This document shows positions 1 to 11,842 of a stretch of DNA of 64,000 nucleotides, in pieces. Position 1 is the stretch's first letter; every line of letters starts with the position of its first letter. This DNA comes from Isoetes taiwanensis. Lineage: Eukaryota; Streptophyta; Lycopodiopsida; Isoetales; Isoetaceae. The position numbers and the translations under genes are program-made. The stretch spans positions 9,242,934-9,306,933 of the forward strand of contig JAJEKV010000022.1 in NCBI GenBank assembly GCA_021234155.1, read 5' to 3'. Below the pieces are notes generated by a model that had not been told where the DNA came from, ran no database searches, and worked only from the letters and a program-made list of their open reading frames with translations.

Positions 1-510
1 TGTAGCATTGTCAGGCGAGGATGACCCCTTTTCCAGATTTGCAGCTTGACGCTTTAAGATTTTAAATAATGAAGGGCCTGATCCTTCTGAACTTGCAGTC
101 ATATTTCCTATAAACTTTGGTGGTCCAGACCCAAACTTGCTTTGCTCTGACATGGTATCTTTGAGTAATCTATTAGAAGCCTGCAAAGCAGATGATAGTC
201 AATGAATGTTAAACGAGGATAATATGTGGTCCTTGTCTATGCATACCTCATCACCAAAGAAACCATGGTTTCTGTTACTGTCATCACAACCAAAAATAAA
301 AGATCTGGAGTTCCCAGATCCACAGAAGCTCTGTTTATGAATCGATAACGAGGATGATAATGTTGCTCGTTTAAGAAATGTTGACTGCACAACAGAAGAC
401 ACAATAACCCTCCAGTGAGCAACACCTTGAAACACAGATACCCATCAAGCATACCTTTAAACTGCATATCTTCTGATTAATTGTAGCAGAAGCTCGAGCT
501 TCCAGAAAAC
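1..510 (-). CDS. Downstream exons of the chimeric gene, origin not recognised (runs off left edge)
   Basis: Three short open exons with AG acceptors and GT donors can be read at 455-510, 247-384 and 1-180. Their phases agree: the kelch exon leaves one base, the 56-nt exon restores the frame, and the 138-nt exon is a whole number of codons. The encoded text is serine-rich (for example LKRATLSSSLSIHKQSF, then SKFGSGPPKFIGNMT and PSLFKILKRQAANLEKG). I do not recognise a family. They could be the 3' end of the fusion transcript or a separate gene whose start lies near 500. The last exon is open to base 1, so the gene continues beyond the window. Confidence 0.4.
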
Positions 511-759
511 CTGCAAAAATTAAACTGGTTTTAAATTAACAGAGCACAGAACTAATCACTGATTTGCCTTAATAGCATGCAAAACGACATAATCACCAGA
601 TCACCTTACGTTTCACATCTGGTTGCATCAAGAAAAAGAAAAAAGAAGAAAAACAAAATCCATGAAGGCTTCCTGTTACAGACCATGTAAACTTTTCATT
701 TTTGCAGACTAATGGATCATGCTCCATACTGAAGGTAATTAGATAGTTTATATTCGTAC

Positions 760-1219
760 CTTTCCTGAGCGCTGCTGCCCTTGAATTTCCTAAATGCAGC
801 TTGCTATCCACTGCACTATTCCATGAATCGGTTGTCTGATTATAAATCCGCAGTTTACATCCATCCATACAATCCAGAGCATACAGCTGACTGTTTAAGG
901 AAGCACTAGGATTGCGCCACCCACTAACCATGCCATCTGAAACAGGACCCCAATGATTTGTTGATGGGACATAAACCTCACTCATTACTTGCCGATGATT
1001 TTCTAATCCTTTTAAAAACCATCTGCCTTCATATACAACACCAATAAAGGGAACCATGGCCGTGCTCATTTCTGAAATATAGCACCATTTGTTCTTATTT
1101 GGATCATACACTTCAGCTGACTTTAGTGAACGCTGAGTGCCTTCACATTCCCCTCCTGCAACATAAAGACAATTGTTGATAACACAGCAACCAAAAAAGT
1201 GAGCAACCAAAAAAGTGAC
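760..1219 (-). CDS. Kelch-repeat segment of F-box/kelch protein (At1g55270-like) fused in frame to the helicase
   Basis: The same open frame that carries helicase motif VI continues without a stop into kelch blades: LYVAGGECEGTQRSLKSAEV, YDPNKNKWCYISEM, GRWFLKGL, NGWRNPS-like GWRNPSASLNSQLYALDC and DSKLHLGNSRAAALRK. This order and spacing match the C-terminal kelch part of plant F-box/kelch proteins of the At1g55270 group, substrate adaptors of SCF ubiquitin ligases. The F-box itself is absent. The exon ends at 760 with a GT donor after AGG AAA G. The junction lies at about 1190-1230, where a 15-bp tandem duplication is visible. A gene fusion or a retained fragment from a rearrangement is likely. 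Confidence 0.75.
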
Positions 1220-2767
1220 GGCGGCGGAGCATATCAGGGGCTCGATGCCATTTGTTTGTCCTTGCATTAGAAACAATAAAGATCGGCCTGCTGCAGTATA
1301 CCGAGCAGTTCTACCAACACGATGAATGTAAGAAGCCACATCGAGTGGGTGAACTACCCAATCTATAATTGGAAAGTCCAGTCCTCTTGCTGCTACGTCA
1401 GTGGCAAACATAATGGAATGCTTGGACTGACAAAACTTGAAAAACGATTCTAATCTTTGAGTTTGCTTCATTCTGCCATGTAAGCACATGACTGGAACAC
1501 CAGGTCGCAGATGTTTAAACACCTCATGCATAAATTTTAGCTATACAGTACTGTCTGGTTTAGACGCAAATCAAGTGTTCCCATGAAGCAGACATAGAGC
1601 ACAGACCTGCTTGCAACTTGTTAAAAAGACAAGAGTCTTTGATCTTATATGTGTTTTCTCAAAGCTCCAAAGCATGTCCAACTTCTCATGTAGTGCGACA
1701 AACATGGTTGTCTGCTGTAGACGTGTTGGAGTTGCAACAGTAGATTCTGCATGCACCGCAAGGTACTCAGTATCTTCAAACTAAGCCTTGCGAGATCCTG
1801 TACAGAACGGGTCTGGGTAGCAGAAAACAGAAAAGTCTGGCGCTCCTTTGGAATCTGTGCGAGGATGCTATTCAAGTGCCTGAAAAGCCCATGTCCAGTA
1901 TACGATCTGCTTCATCCAATACCAGTACCTTAAAATGAAGCAAAATCTCAGAATTTCATGAGATTGCAATGTGTTATGATAAAGGAAAATTTTATTCAAA
2001 GAAAGAGCAATACCAGATGATCACCTGAAGCTGAGAGCAGTCAAAATTTGGTGTCTCATCCATGTGCTGCAATAAACGTCCAGGAGTAGTCACAATTATA
2101 TTTAACGCATTAATTCTTTCCCGTTCCTCGTCAACACCTTTTCTCCCACCAATCAACAAGCCTCCGCCAAGTGAATGATACTTCCCAACTTTACGCAATT
2201 CATCAAATATCTGCACAGCAAGCTCCCTAGTGGGGGAAATTATAATAGCCCAATGCCATCGTTTCGTCCCCATCTGAGCCTATATAATTTTTCAACGACC
2301 TAGAATATACCATAACCAATCAGTTGCTAAAACCCAAAATTAAACATAACAAAATGACAAGACCTACCGGAACAAAGAAAGCCACGGTCTTGCCAGAACC
2401 AGTCTTAGCTGCACCAAGAACATCCCTGCCACACAAAGCATGGGGCAATGCAGCTCTTTGAATGGCTGTCATTCGAGTAAATCCAACATCCTTAAGGGCT
2501 CTTCGAGTACCATCAGAAATGGGCAGCTGCTCAAAAAGAGGTACTCCAACGTATGGTTTAAAACTCTTCACTTACTCCCGAGTCTGCCAATACGGCTGAT
2601 ATTTGGACGGCCAAAGGATTGGAACCTGGTTCAGGTGCCCCTGCTCCTATCCTTGCCTCCAATTGTTCAATTTCTTTTGACTCGTCTGCTGTTTTCGAGG
2701 ATTTTTTGTGGAATTTAGGTCTTCCATTTGCTACGGTTTTGCGCACAGGCTTGCGATGCATCGCCAT
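1220..2767 (-). CDS. RH32-like: DEAD-box RNA helicase, plant RH32 / DBP4 (DDX10) type, 5' part of a chimeric gene
   Basis: Family role: RNA-dependent ATPase of nucleolar ribosome biogenesis. The start is the ATG at 2767, with a basic N-terminus and a GSNPLA motif. Exons read in order on the minus strand: about 2767-2575, 2571-2368 (Walker A as AAKTGSGKT, ending at a GT donor), 2273-2023 ([22 protein letters not shown]), about 1931-1608 ([26 protein letters not shown]) and from about 1540 ([28 protein letters not shown]). All catalytic and RNA-binding helicase motifs are visible. Single-base shifts break the frame near 2572, within the exon just after the DEAD box (about 1880), and near 1775. 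After motif VI the reading frame does not continue into the usual DBP4 C-terminus but runs into kelch repeats. Either a decayed gene copy or a host gene with sequence errors. Family identity is secure; functionality is not. Confidence 0.85.
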
Positions 2768-2799
2768 TGATGTGCTTCACGGCCCACAACAAGAACCCT

Positions 2800-4815
2800 A
2801 GACCTCCCTCTCACATAAATTCTGAAAGGAAAATCTTCGGTCTGCCCTGCCAGTCACTCGGTTGGAGCATCCTGATCCACAACGCAGGTGACCTAACATT
2901 TACAGCGAATAGTAGGTTTTTAGCAGTCATCGGCATATCCTAGGTATATTCTAGCATATACCTAAGATATGCCATAAACCCACATAAACAAGGGTTTGCC
3001 CCCCTAGGGGCAACCCAAAAACATTTAAATTCAAACTGTAATGGCAATTCAAATATAAATGTACTAACTTGACCTTGTTTTGTAAACTCCTTATGTTTTT
3101 CCTTGCAATGTAGCAACTTGACATTGTTTTGTAGGCTCCTTATATTTTTCCTTGTAGGAACATCTTATTAAGATAGAAGCGAATGACGATAGCATATAGT
3201 GATGGATTTGAAATTGATAGTTTCTCCATGTACTTACATCCTCCTTGAGACTATAAAGGCCCATTGAACAATTTCTAAATTCAAAATGAGAGTGAGTGGC
3301 AATTGTAGAATTAAGATTGGAGCTATTTGATCCTCTTTCGGGACATAGTAGAAAGAATGCTAGTAGAAGATGCCCCTAGTAATGTAAGCTTTAAATCCAC
3401 TAAACTTAGCTCATACACCATAGTTCTTGTTACAATATTTGAAAAATAAAGATAAGCTTAATTGCTTTATGTGTGTATTAGAGGTATGGTGTGGAGCCCA
3501 AAAACTTTTATGTTTGGTAAGAATGCATATGTTCTTTGATGATGGCAATAAGAGCATCATAAGCAAAACAACAGTCTTCACTTGAGGTGTCCAACTTACT
3601 CCCAATGCCTCTTCAAGTATGCAAAGCAAAGCAAATGTGACCTTCATCAACACGAAAATTTAAATGTCGTATTGATATGTTCTCTAATATGCATCTTCCG
3701 ACAACTTCAAGAAAAAGAAACCTAACCTTAACAACCTACTCCAAAGTTTTGCTGCTAAGAAACCTGACCACAACCTACTCCAAAGTTTGCTGCTCACACA
3801 ATACTTGCATCAAAATGCTCATCCCTCACATGTGGAAAGCATGAGAATTTCCTAAGCAATCGCAGTCTTAACACGTCAAAAGATAATTCATTACTCAATT
3901 GGACTTCTACTTCAGCTGTCTGTTCAATATGTTGGGTACACTTCGTTTTGCAACCTCCATCTGACGTGGCATATATCTCAGCCATTGATTTGTAGATTGT
4001 GTGGTCTGGATCTGTGCCACATCAAGTGGGGTGCTGCAAGACGAAGGTGTCCCAATGTGTCAAATGATTTGCATTTTCAATGTAATTTTGCTAGTTTAGC
4101 TATGCTTGCAGATGGTAATTCATCATGTCTTACCAATGTGAACACAGCCCTAGCATATTTTTTGAGTACTCCAATGGACCTTTTGAATCTTTTAGAATGA
4201 GAACATCAGAATAATACTTGGAGAAATATCAAAGGCCCTAAATAATTTCGAATTTATAGCATGAATTAGCTGCTAAATAGGAGAAAACAGAGATCAATAT
4301 TAAGGTCTAGCATATTTACCTAATTGAAAGAAGACAAATCCACTTGATAGTCTTGAATTCCATGAGAGGGTGTCCATTTAAAGCATAATATGATTCACCC
4401 AGGCTTCACAAAGACATTTGCAAAATGTGTGCAGCTCCAAGCACATTATTTTTGCTACATTTTGTAGCATGGATCTTACAATGGAAAGAGCATGGTCTTA
4501 CAATGGAAATGCTGGTTTATGTCGATCATCTCTTCCTACTTGTTAAATGCTTAGGACAATCCAAACAGTTTGTTCCACAAAATACTGAGATTGATAACTC
4601 AAATATCCACAAAATGCCAGTGTTGAACTGCCCAGAAATGGTAACATTTCTTATACGTCAATGACCGGCCATGGTTTTCTTCTGCCCATGAAATTTCAAT
4701 CTCAGTTGCTTCTACATTATACTGCAACTTCTGCCACATGCAGGCATTGTTAAGTTAATCAATCTGATTTCTCAAGCGCATTATAGGTATATAAATGTAG
4801 AAATATAAATCAACA
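2800..4815. other. Gene-free interval
   Basis: AT-rich sequence upstream of the helicase start. Short ORFs here have no recognisable motif. The stretch around 2930-3010 (a pair of ATACCTA-type inverted words and CCCCTAGGGG) could be a decayed repeat end, but no partner was found in the window. Confidence 0.4.
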
Positions 4816-4819
4816 GTAA

Positions 4820-4850
4820 AACCATCATCCAATTAAATTGGGATTATGTC
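4820..4850 (+). repeat. GT1 left terminal inverted repeat
   Basis: 31-bp end matched with two mismatches by the reverse complement of 28238-28268; preceded by GTAA target duplication at 4816-4819. Confidence 0.85.
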
Positions 4851-5164
4851 AACTCCAAAATCACGCCAACCTGCTATTGTCTTCTAGGGGGTTTTTGTTT
4901 TTTTTAATCTTTTTTTTTGGACTTCAAAAATAACATAAGGTTGCGATTCACGTGTGACTTTTCATATGCGAATTGAAATATGCAGAAATGAAGAGCAAGT
5001 TGCTAACATAGATGAGACAAATATTGCTTGCTCAATAGATGATAATATTAGGTTTGATAATAACAAATTGCATTATTTGCGAGGCAATTCGGACTTCGAA
5101 ATTATCGATACATGGCACAAATATCATACAAAAATATCATATATTCCAATAAAACATTAAGGGA

Positions 5165-5787
5165 TCAATCCATGTTTTTCCACGTATTTAACAAGGTGTG
5201 GTTCCATGTCGGTAGTTCTATCCATTTAAAGTGCGAATCTAACACTTCACCCACCGTCATCCCCATAGCCAAATTATGCATAATAGACACAAACTTCACG
5301 GAAAATCATCCGTCCCAAAGTTTTTGGATCGTAAGATGGTGGATTCGGGCTTTTGTGTTTGATTGTAGAAGCATTTGAGAGCATCATCATCCACTATGAT
5401 TATATCATCCTTATTCTCGATACCAAGTTCGTCCATCATGTTACTCAAGTGTTTGATGAAGATAGGCTTGCCTGTTGGATCCTTGGGATTAGTGAACTTC
5501 ACACATTTGTTCTGATCCCAAAGGGTCAACCAATTTCTACGCATTTCCCCGGTGCCTCCAAAGTATCCTTGATGTTCCTTAGTTCCATGGATGACCAAAT
5601 ACCAACTCGAAATAACCTCAATGCCTCGTCTAGCATCTCCTTCAAGTGCGGCCGGATAGATCCACTTGGTGTTTGATTCTCTTGGTGTCGATGAAACTGT
5701 TCTCTAGCCACTTTATTTTTCGGAAAAGTCTTGCAAAGGACTCCGTTTAGGTCGAACACCACAACCTTCTTAGAAACGCAATGGAAG
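5165..5787 (-). pseudogene. HAD-superfamily / FCP1-like phosphatase gene, GT1 cargo (frameshifted)
   Basis: The minus strand after a CAG acceptor at 5788 reads KKVVVFDLNGVLC, the HAD motif I in the DLNG form found in one plant HAD/FCP1-homology family. It continues with RVGIWSSMELRNIKDTLEA, LTLWDQNKC, GKPIFIKHL and IIIVDDDALKCFYN (acidic motif IV with the DDxxxK pattern), and ends in NLAMGMTVGEVLDSHF before a stop at 5165. Two single-base shifts (near 5555 and near 5295) are needed to join these blocks. Enzymes of this family hydrolyse phosphoester bonds on proteins such as the RNA polymerase II CTD; the substrate here is unknown. GT2 carries the same gene at the same relative place (45440-46140), which marks it as element cargo. 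Confidence 0.7.
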
Positions 5788-5842
5788 CTGAAACATCAAA
5801 CATGTATCCGGTCAGCAAGATACGATAACACAAACAATACAA

Positions 5843-5972
5843 ACGCCAAAGCGTGATTTGAAATAGTCATAACCAAATCGGCGCTCGGTGATTTAGTTTG
5901 ACAACGAAAAATAATCAAAACACGCTTGGCGATTTAATTCAAAGGTAATACAAATTAAATCACGGCGTGGGC
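5843..5972. repeat. Palindrome cluster, GT1 family (CACGCC/GGCGTG)
   Basis: Several imperfect copies, such as ACACGCTTGGCGATTTAA and ATCACGGCGTGGGCG, sit between the HAD gene and the next cargo gene. Each is two inverted arms ACACGC and GCGTGT with 1-3 bases between them, flanked by AT-rich sequence. Confidence 0.7.
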
Positions 5973-6345
5973 GCTATTTAAATGGGCAAGGCCATACCTA
6001 TCATCTTCAGTTTACATTTTGCCGTCATCCGGCGTCATTCTCCCCTCGCCACCCTTAATCTTAATCTTCTTATTTGTTAGAATTGTTATTTTCTATTAGT
6101 TCCACAAGCGTCCTTCACAAGCCCATACATTATTTTACTATTGATTTGGCAAACACCGTGAATCACTAGAGCCGCCTTTGCCTTCATTTTGGTTTCCCTC
6201 ACTATTTCATTGTTAACTTTGTGAATCTACTCTATTGTTGCTTGCATCACCCGCAATGTGGGCAAGGATATTCCCCTAAGTTCGCCGCCATCCGCGATTT
6301 TTGAGCAACCAGTTTAGCAGACTATTTGTTCATTCTTTGCTTTCC

Positions 6346-8001
6346 TTATCGGTCATAGTTACTAGTTCCCTCTCCGGGAGCAACGTCCACTTCGAATTGG
6401 ACAAGTCTACGAGACTTTTGATTCTTGATGATTTCAGGGTTGCCATAAGGGCCTTTAGGAGACTTGGCAAGCACATGCATGAGGAATGGTTCAAGAAAGT
6501 CTTTGGCACGCTCATCACTCACAAAGCGGTGACATCTTCTTGCACCCATAAGAGCCTCTCGCAATATAAACCTCCAACATGAAGCTCCAAGCGGGTTGTA
6601 TCAATTGGAGCAAATGCCTCGACGGATGTAAGCAGCCATAGGCGGAAATCCATTTTTATTTAAGGGGCCCTTCTCCTTAGTTTGTAGCTTCGTTCTTGAT
6701 TTCCCCACTTAGGAGGGGTCCCGATCCTCATCCTCTTCTCGACTCATCCCATTTCGGTGATCCTGATCCGTATGAAAGAATATAGTTCTTAAGTGCGGAT
6801 CATCTAGAAGAAAAACATTCCCATGCACCTTTGCTATTGTCACCCTTGGCCTTAGCAATATCATATTCCTCGTCGGCAAAGATGGATATCATAATAAAAA
6901 GATCACATGTGCCATCTTCCGCTACGTTAGCAGACTCATTATCCTTAACATCATATATTAGGCATCCCTCCCTAATAACTTTGAGGCACTCGGATCATGG
7001 CGGCCAGATAGTGCATGCATGTGACTCACACCAAGGACAAACGATGACAATAGTGAAGGACCTCTCGGTTGTCAATCCTATCACCGTAAAGAAGCTACCG
7101 TAGTCCTTACGGTTCATGCCCATATCTCCTCTCCCACCCCCTGTCCCAACACAAAGAGTGATATATTTTTAAGGCCGAAGTTGAATCGGCAAGAGACCTT
7201 TGTACCCAATGGAGACCGAATCTTTTTGGGCGATGTCGTCTTCTCCATAATCTTCTTCACAAGGGCCACTTTTCTTCTCAACTCAGCCCGGTACCTTAGG
7301 GGTAGAGTCTCCTTATGTTTTGTATTTTTAGCCTTCCAATTCTTTAGGAAGTCCTTTGACCAGAATACAAACTTCTTGATGTCATCATTCATGACCTTGT
7401 ATTTGTCCAAAGAATCCAATTTCAGGATAATGCCACATCCCCCGATAGCCTTTGTAACTCAGCTCCTACAGGTGACTTCATTGTCGCACATCCTTTACAT
7501 GATCAAGCACTCAACGAAGGACATCCTATCCTTGGTGAAAGCACCCTTCTTGTATAAGACTTCCTTCTTTAAGCACCGGGTCTAAAACCCAAATGGTCTC
7601 GGTGATCGTCTAGCCCCTCGAGTCTTTCTCATCTCTGTCACATTCAAGTCAAAGATGCTTACATCAACAGAGGCACCCTACCCATAGTATCTGGCGGCTT
7701 CCCTTGTGCATAAAGCGTCCCGAATTCATTCCACTTGAGCCATCTTGCCTCCTTACAAAACACAATCTTATCACGAGTCTGTTGGTCCCGACTGGCTTTG
7801 GATGAGCTTTTCGGAAGGATCTGCAATGTCATCACCACCTTTTTTCTTTGATTTTCTTGCGGTCTTCTTCTTCTCAGTATAATTGTGCTGCGGCCGGTCC
7901 GCTCCAAAGCGGCAGAATGCCTCGGACTTTGACCCGCCATGTCGGTGGGCAATGGGCAGCCATATTCCACCTTTGTTGGCGGGCGTGGCGCGGTTGTTCA
8001 A
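6346..8001 (-). pseudogene. Unidentified GT1 cargo gene(s), fragmented
   Basis: Four good coding blocks follow each other on the minus strand: 7659-8001 (lysine-rich, then DKIVFCKEARWLKWNEFGTL), 7114-7425 (SLDKYKVMNDDIKKFVFWSK, FLKNWKAKNTKH, basic), about 6790-7103 (FFTVIGLTTERSFTIVIVCP, then EEYDIAKAKGDNSKGAW) and 6346-6564 (RCHRFVSDERAKDFLEPFLM). Frame changes separate them. The tryptophan/lysine pattern of the second block resembles GT2 47602-47916 (EKWADIWAQWTRGKLKRTKQ), suggesting homologous cargo. No known family is recognised. It may be one protein of about 500 residues or two adjacent genes. Confidence 0.45.
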
Positions 8002-8046
8002 CGTATGGACTGCAATAGTACGGACATTGAATCAAGATCATAGAAT

Positions 8047-8300
8047 AGAAACACGCCCGTGATTTGAATAGAATTGATGAAGAGAAAAATCACGCGGCGT
8101 GAAATGAATAAAGTTACTAATGCAATTCCGCCGGGCGTGCTTTCAAATCAAACCAATTCACGCCAGGTGTTTTCAAATCAATCGATTCACGCCGGCGTGT
8201 TTTCAAATCAATTGGTTGACTTGAAAACACGCTGGCGTGAATTCGATGATTTCAAAACATGCCCGGCGTGGAATTGGTTTGATTTGAAAGCTGGCGTGAA
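8047..8300. repeat. Dense palindrome cluster, GT1 family
   Basis: Eight or so copies in 250 bp, with arms ACACGCC and GGCGTGT or close variants (for example TTCACGCCGGCGTGTTTTC at about 8187), separated by about 30-bp spacers made of TCAAATCAAT-like words. The spacers themselves repeat (TTTCAAATCAA). It lies exactly between two minus-strand cargo genes. Confidence 0.85.
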
Positions 8301-8422
8301 TACAATTTATGAAACCAGGTTGATTACCTTTTGTATAGAAATGTCTTCCCCATTTCATTCAAAGTTGCACTAATCTCGAGCTAAATCTGCGGTGAAGTAT
8401 TGGCATCCAAGATCGACACCTC

Positions 8423-9397
8423 CTATACGCATAGTGATTGTAGAACACTTTTGGCCTGTTTGTTACGCTGCTCGATGATGGCCTTTTGTGCCTCAACGGA
8501 ATCTTTGCCGTCGATGATGACATATTTAATATCATCACTTGATAATAGCTCCCCGGGCGTTCGGCCACACAAAGCCCAGAGCTTGTTCGAGATCATATCC
8601 CAAGGTAGCACATTCGGCATAGGCATTTAACCCGGATTACTAATCATGCTCTGAACAATCTCCATGGCATGTGCTGGATCATATCTCCTGCTAACATAAA
8701 TGGAGCTTGGTGAACGGATGAGGGACTTCACATGGATCGCAAAAGTTTCCTTAAGACCCAATGGATAATGGTCAGCGTACTTATTCAGCTTGTTCATGGC
8801 CTCTAGCTGCGCCACTCTGTCCTGTTCATTCTCAAAAACAGAAGCCTCCATGCCTTCGACAACTGCAGGTTGAACATTCTTCCCTAGATCTAGGACCCTT
8901 TTAGAAGCTTTCAAGTCAGCTAATTCCCTAGCTTGCTGCAAATAGTGACTTGGTGTCGGTTTAGTGAACATGCCTCTACGCACAGCTGTAACCCCTTGGC
9001 AAATAGATATTGGCGTAACTGCTACATTGGTTGGCCAACCATACTTAAAACATGTCTCACCGTTCACATCTGTCTTCATGAACGTATCCTTGTATGCAGT
9101 AGCTCTACAGTGAGTAAGTCTGAGCAGATCTTTCTTCTGCTTCTGTGTAATCTCCAAGAGCAATTTGCAGTGGGTGTCATCCTCTTCCTCACAAGAGATT
9201 AGGATCCCTTGTTTGGCCATCTTGTCTGCTTCCTTTTTCCTCGAGAAGAGAGTTAAGTCGAGCTTGCCATTTGTCTTGGCAAGGTCAACGTACCACTCTA
9301 AGACCCTCGTCCATTTCCTCTTGAGGCGAGGCGGTCGATTGGTTGCTATAAGAATCGGCCCTTCATCATCTAAGGTGAGATCATATGGTACACGCAT
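8423..9397 (-). CDS. Unidentified GT1 cargo gene, longest intact cargo ORF
   Basis: A 256-codon ORF (start 9397) is followed in the same frame, directly after a TAA at 8627, by another 67 codons (PWDMISNKLWALCGRTPGEL, then YVIIDGKDSVEAQKAIIEQR). Visible blocks in the first part: WTRVLEWYVDLAKTNGKLDL, HCKLLLEITQKQKKDLLRL, FKYGWPTNVAVTPISICQGV, a leucine/alanine-rich helical stretch YLQQARELADLKASKRVLDL, and a C-terminal region FAIHVKSLIRSPSSIYVS. No signal peptide or membrane segment. The family is not recognised. The motif WYV-(D/E)-(L/V) followed by a short basic stretch recurs in GT2 near 49540, so this is probably shared cargo. The TAA may be a nonsense mutation. Confidence 0.55.
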
Positions 9398-9517
9398 CTG
9401 GGTCGCCCCCCCTTGCTTTCTTGGCGAGGATTAGAACCCGAATTAGTAGGGGTTTTCTTCCTCTTGAGCAATTGCAAATGAAGATGAGCACTTTTTAGAG
9501 TACTTTTCGAACAAGAG

Positions 9518-9575
9518 ATCACGCTTGGCGTGCATTTAAACCTAAATTAGTACAAATCACGCCATGGCGTGTTGG
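9518..9575. repeat. Palindrome pair, GT1 family
   Basis: Two copies, ATCACGCTTGGCGTGCAT and ATCACGCCATGGCGTG, 36 bp apart, just upstream of the start of the 8423-9397 gene on its promoter side. Confidence 0.75.
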
Positions 9576-10960
9576 TATCTCCTATTATTGACCATGCTAT
9601 CGTTAATTTGAAACTAAATTATTTTGCATCCACATTTTAAGCTACATACCCTTCATGAATCCATATTTCACACTATTTAACCTCATTGAACATTGCTATC
9701 TCCAACTGTCTAACACCGCTATATTCTATATATAAAACAGCGAGCAAAATTATGTTCTCTGAGCGGACAATCGAGCATTAACTGATGTTAATACTTAAAA
9801 TTCATGCAAAGCATAATAACTCAAACTCATGCAAAGCATATTAAGTGAAAGGAAATATCTCAAATTCATGCAAGCATAATACTCTCCACACAAAGGTGTA
9901 TTCTGTGGCAAATTAAATACCTTGAATAGGGTTACTCCCGTATTCTGTGGTATTCTGATCAACGTCCTCTCAAACTTGAGAAGAGCCGGGTTTAGAGATT
10001 CCTCTTCCACCTTCCCTCCTTCCCCCGTCCGCCTCGACCTCGATTAAGCTTTAGAAGACATCTCCGAGTCGCCTAGTAATAGAGTCGGAAGGTCGCTCGG
10101 ATCTGGCCTTTCGGTTGCTCGAAGAAATAGCTTTTTCTACAATGCGACGAAATAGAGAAATTTGAATTTCAAGAAAACACAAAATGCGTTTGAAATATTC
10201 TTGACACATACAAATAATAATGGCGAAGACCCGTCCGTGAACTTCTTTCATTAAGTTTTTAAAATCCCGCCAAATTTATCCCTTCTAAACGTAGTTAACC
10301 TAATCTTTCTTCTAATTCAATTTTCCCGGCGCCAGAGTTTCCATAGCGCCTTGACTTCTCAAATCAGCTTGAGAGACTCAAATCAGCTTCTCAAGAATGG
10401 CTCTGAAATTCTGGTACTCATCTCATTCCAATAGCTTGAACATTAATTTCCAATAGTAGGTATCTCGAATAGCAATTTTCTGCATTAATCGAAGATGAAT
10501 GTTTCATGTTAACTACAAATCAGAAAAGGAAAGTAGGATTATGCAAGATCGACTCCATCGATCCGACCAGAACTATCATGGAATTCCGCTCGGGGATAAG
10601 TATGTCCGAAATTCACATGATTAATCTAACTGCGCTATGGATGAAGCTTTACCTCATGAGACACCCCCGGTGGGGATACGGTTGGAGAAAGTGTTGGAAC
10701 ATTTGTTGCATGGCCAAGAAACCGCTTAAAAAGGTATGTAACATGTATTACATTGTAGAAATATAGAAGTAGACAAAATTTGTTGTATTCATTGGAAAAG
10801 ATTACAATTGTATATAATCTGGATAAACCGGATAAACCGGACAAAATCCCGGACTCTTTGTTTCAAGCCCGATCTCTTGAGTAGCTGGGCTATCGATCTC
10901 CCATTTCCATTGCAGGGGCATAGTGAATTCTTACGGTAAAACCCCAGCAAAAAACACCGG
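9576..10960. other. GT1 interval without recognisable gene
   Basis: AT-rich to mixed sequence. Minus-strand ORFs at 9795-10010 and 10051-10251 are short and show no motif; the second has a hydrophobic centre followed by a basic serine-rich end. A GCATAATA-type word recurs at 9800-9880. Confidence 0.35.
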
Positions 10961-10963
10961 GCT

Positions 10964-11516
10964 CTAGCTCCACCACCCCCCTGCTCCACCTCCACCTCCA
11001 CCTCCTCCTCCTCCCCGCTCCACCTCCTGCTCCATTGGTTGAACCTCCAATGCATCGTATAAGCGCTGCGGTAGTGGTTCCATTGGTTGAGCCATCTCCA
11101 TTGCATCGTTATCACTTTGTGGTAGTGGTTCGTGTTGGGGCATCCGGGCATAGAGGCTAACCACTAAGAAACGCAGACTCCTCATTTTGAATCTCGAAAG
11201 CCGGATCGCGAGATTCACTCTCGATCAATGCATGTCTTGCATTCTCGAGTGATTAGATAAGAGGGCGAGCCTCAGATGCGATTACAAGGGCCCCAGGCCC
11301 CCAGATCTATCATTGCCACTCTCTGCTGCCATCATCATTACTTGATCCAAGTACTCCGGGGTTGCAAGGCGGGTGCTCCAAATTTAACTGGTGCTCGTTG
11401 CGGTTCAACGGACTGGAGATTGGGCCCGCCGGAGGAGCCTGGGCGTGTGATTGCTGGCCCAAATGTAATTCCAATCCATCTTCGTCACCAACCGGGTGAT
11501 TAATGTAACCTGGCAT
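10964..11516 (-). CDS. Small low-complexity ORFs of unknown function (GT1)
   Basis: Two short minus-strand ORFs: 11310-11516 (proline/histidine/asparagine-rich) and 10964-11218 (a basic N-terminus, a MEMAQPMEPLPQRLYDALEV repeat pair, then a glycine run encoded by a CCTCCTCCTCC-type stretch at about 10985-11025). The repeated PLPQ/DAME words show an internal duplication of about 50 bp at 11035-11130. No family recognised; they could be exons of one cargo gene or non-coding. Confidence 0.3.
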
Positions 11517-11539
11517 CTATCAATAGGAAGTGAGCGGAG

Positions 11540-11842
11540 TATCAGTATTCACGCCTGGCGTGTTATATTTCTTTATTTATAAACTTAGAAACTAAGAACC
11601 GCCCGGCGTGTTTAAGCGTAAAAAGTTGAAAGTAGGGATACAATTGTTTTGCGCCTCGGCGTGTAAACTGCTATTAGGAAAAACTATACACGCTCGGCGT
11701 GCATTCAGTAGCCAGCGTAAATAATTGCCTGGCCTTTATCTATTTACTTATCTATAAATACGGGGTTTTTTTTCCCTCCTGCTTGAATGCACGCGGCGTG
11801 TATTCATGTTGAAAAACTAAAGTTACCCTAAAACACGCTTAG
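11540..11842. repeat. Palindrome cluster, GT1 family
   Basis: Six copies in 300 bp: about 11549 (TTCACGCCTGGCGTGTTA), 11600, 11650, 11688, 11790 and 11832 (AACACGCTTAGCGTGTTT). Arm sequences vary by one or two bases, while the ACGC/GCGT pairs are kept, as expected if inverted symmetry is what is conserved. Confidence 0.85.

Noticed and set aside
2930-3010. Possible LTR or MITE end with CCCCTAGGGG
   Set aside because: No partner end or target duplication found in the window.
8047-8300. Regularly spaced palindromes resembling a CRISPR array
   Set aside because: Repeat units are short symmetric palindromes with variable arms and repeated spacers, in a eukaryotic, intron-bearing context with no cas genes.
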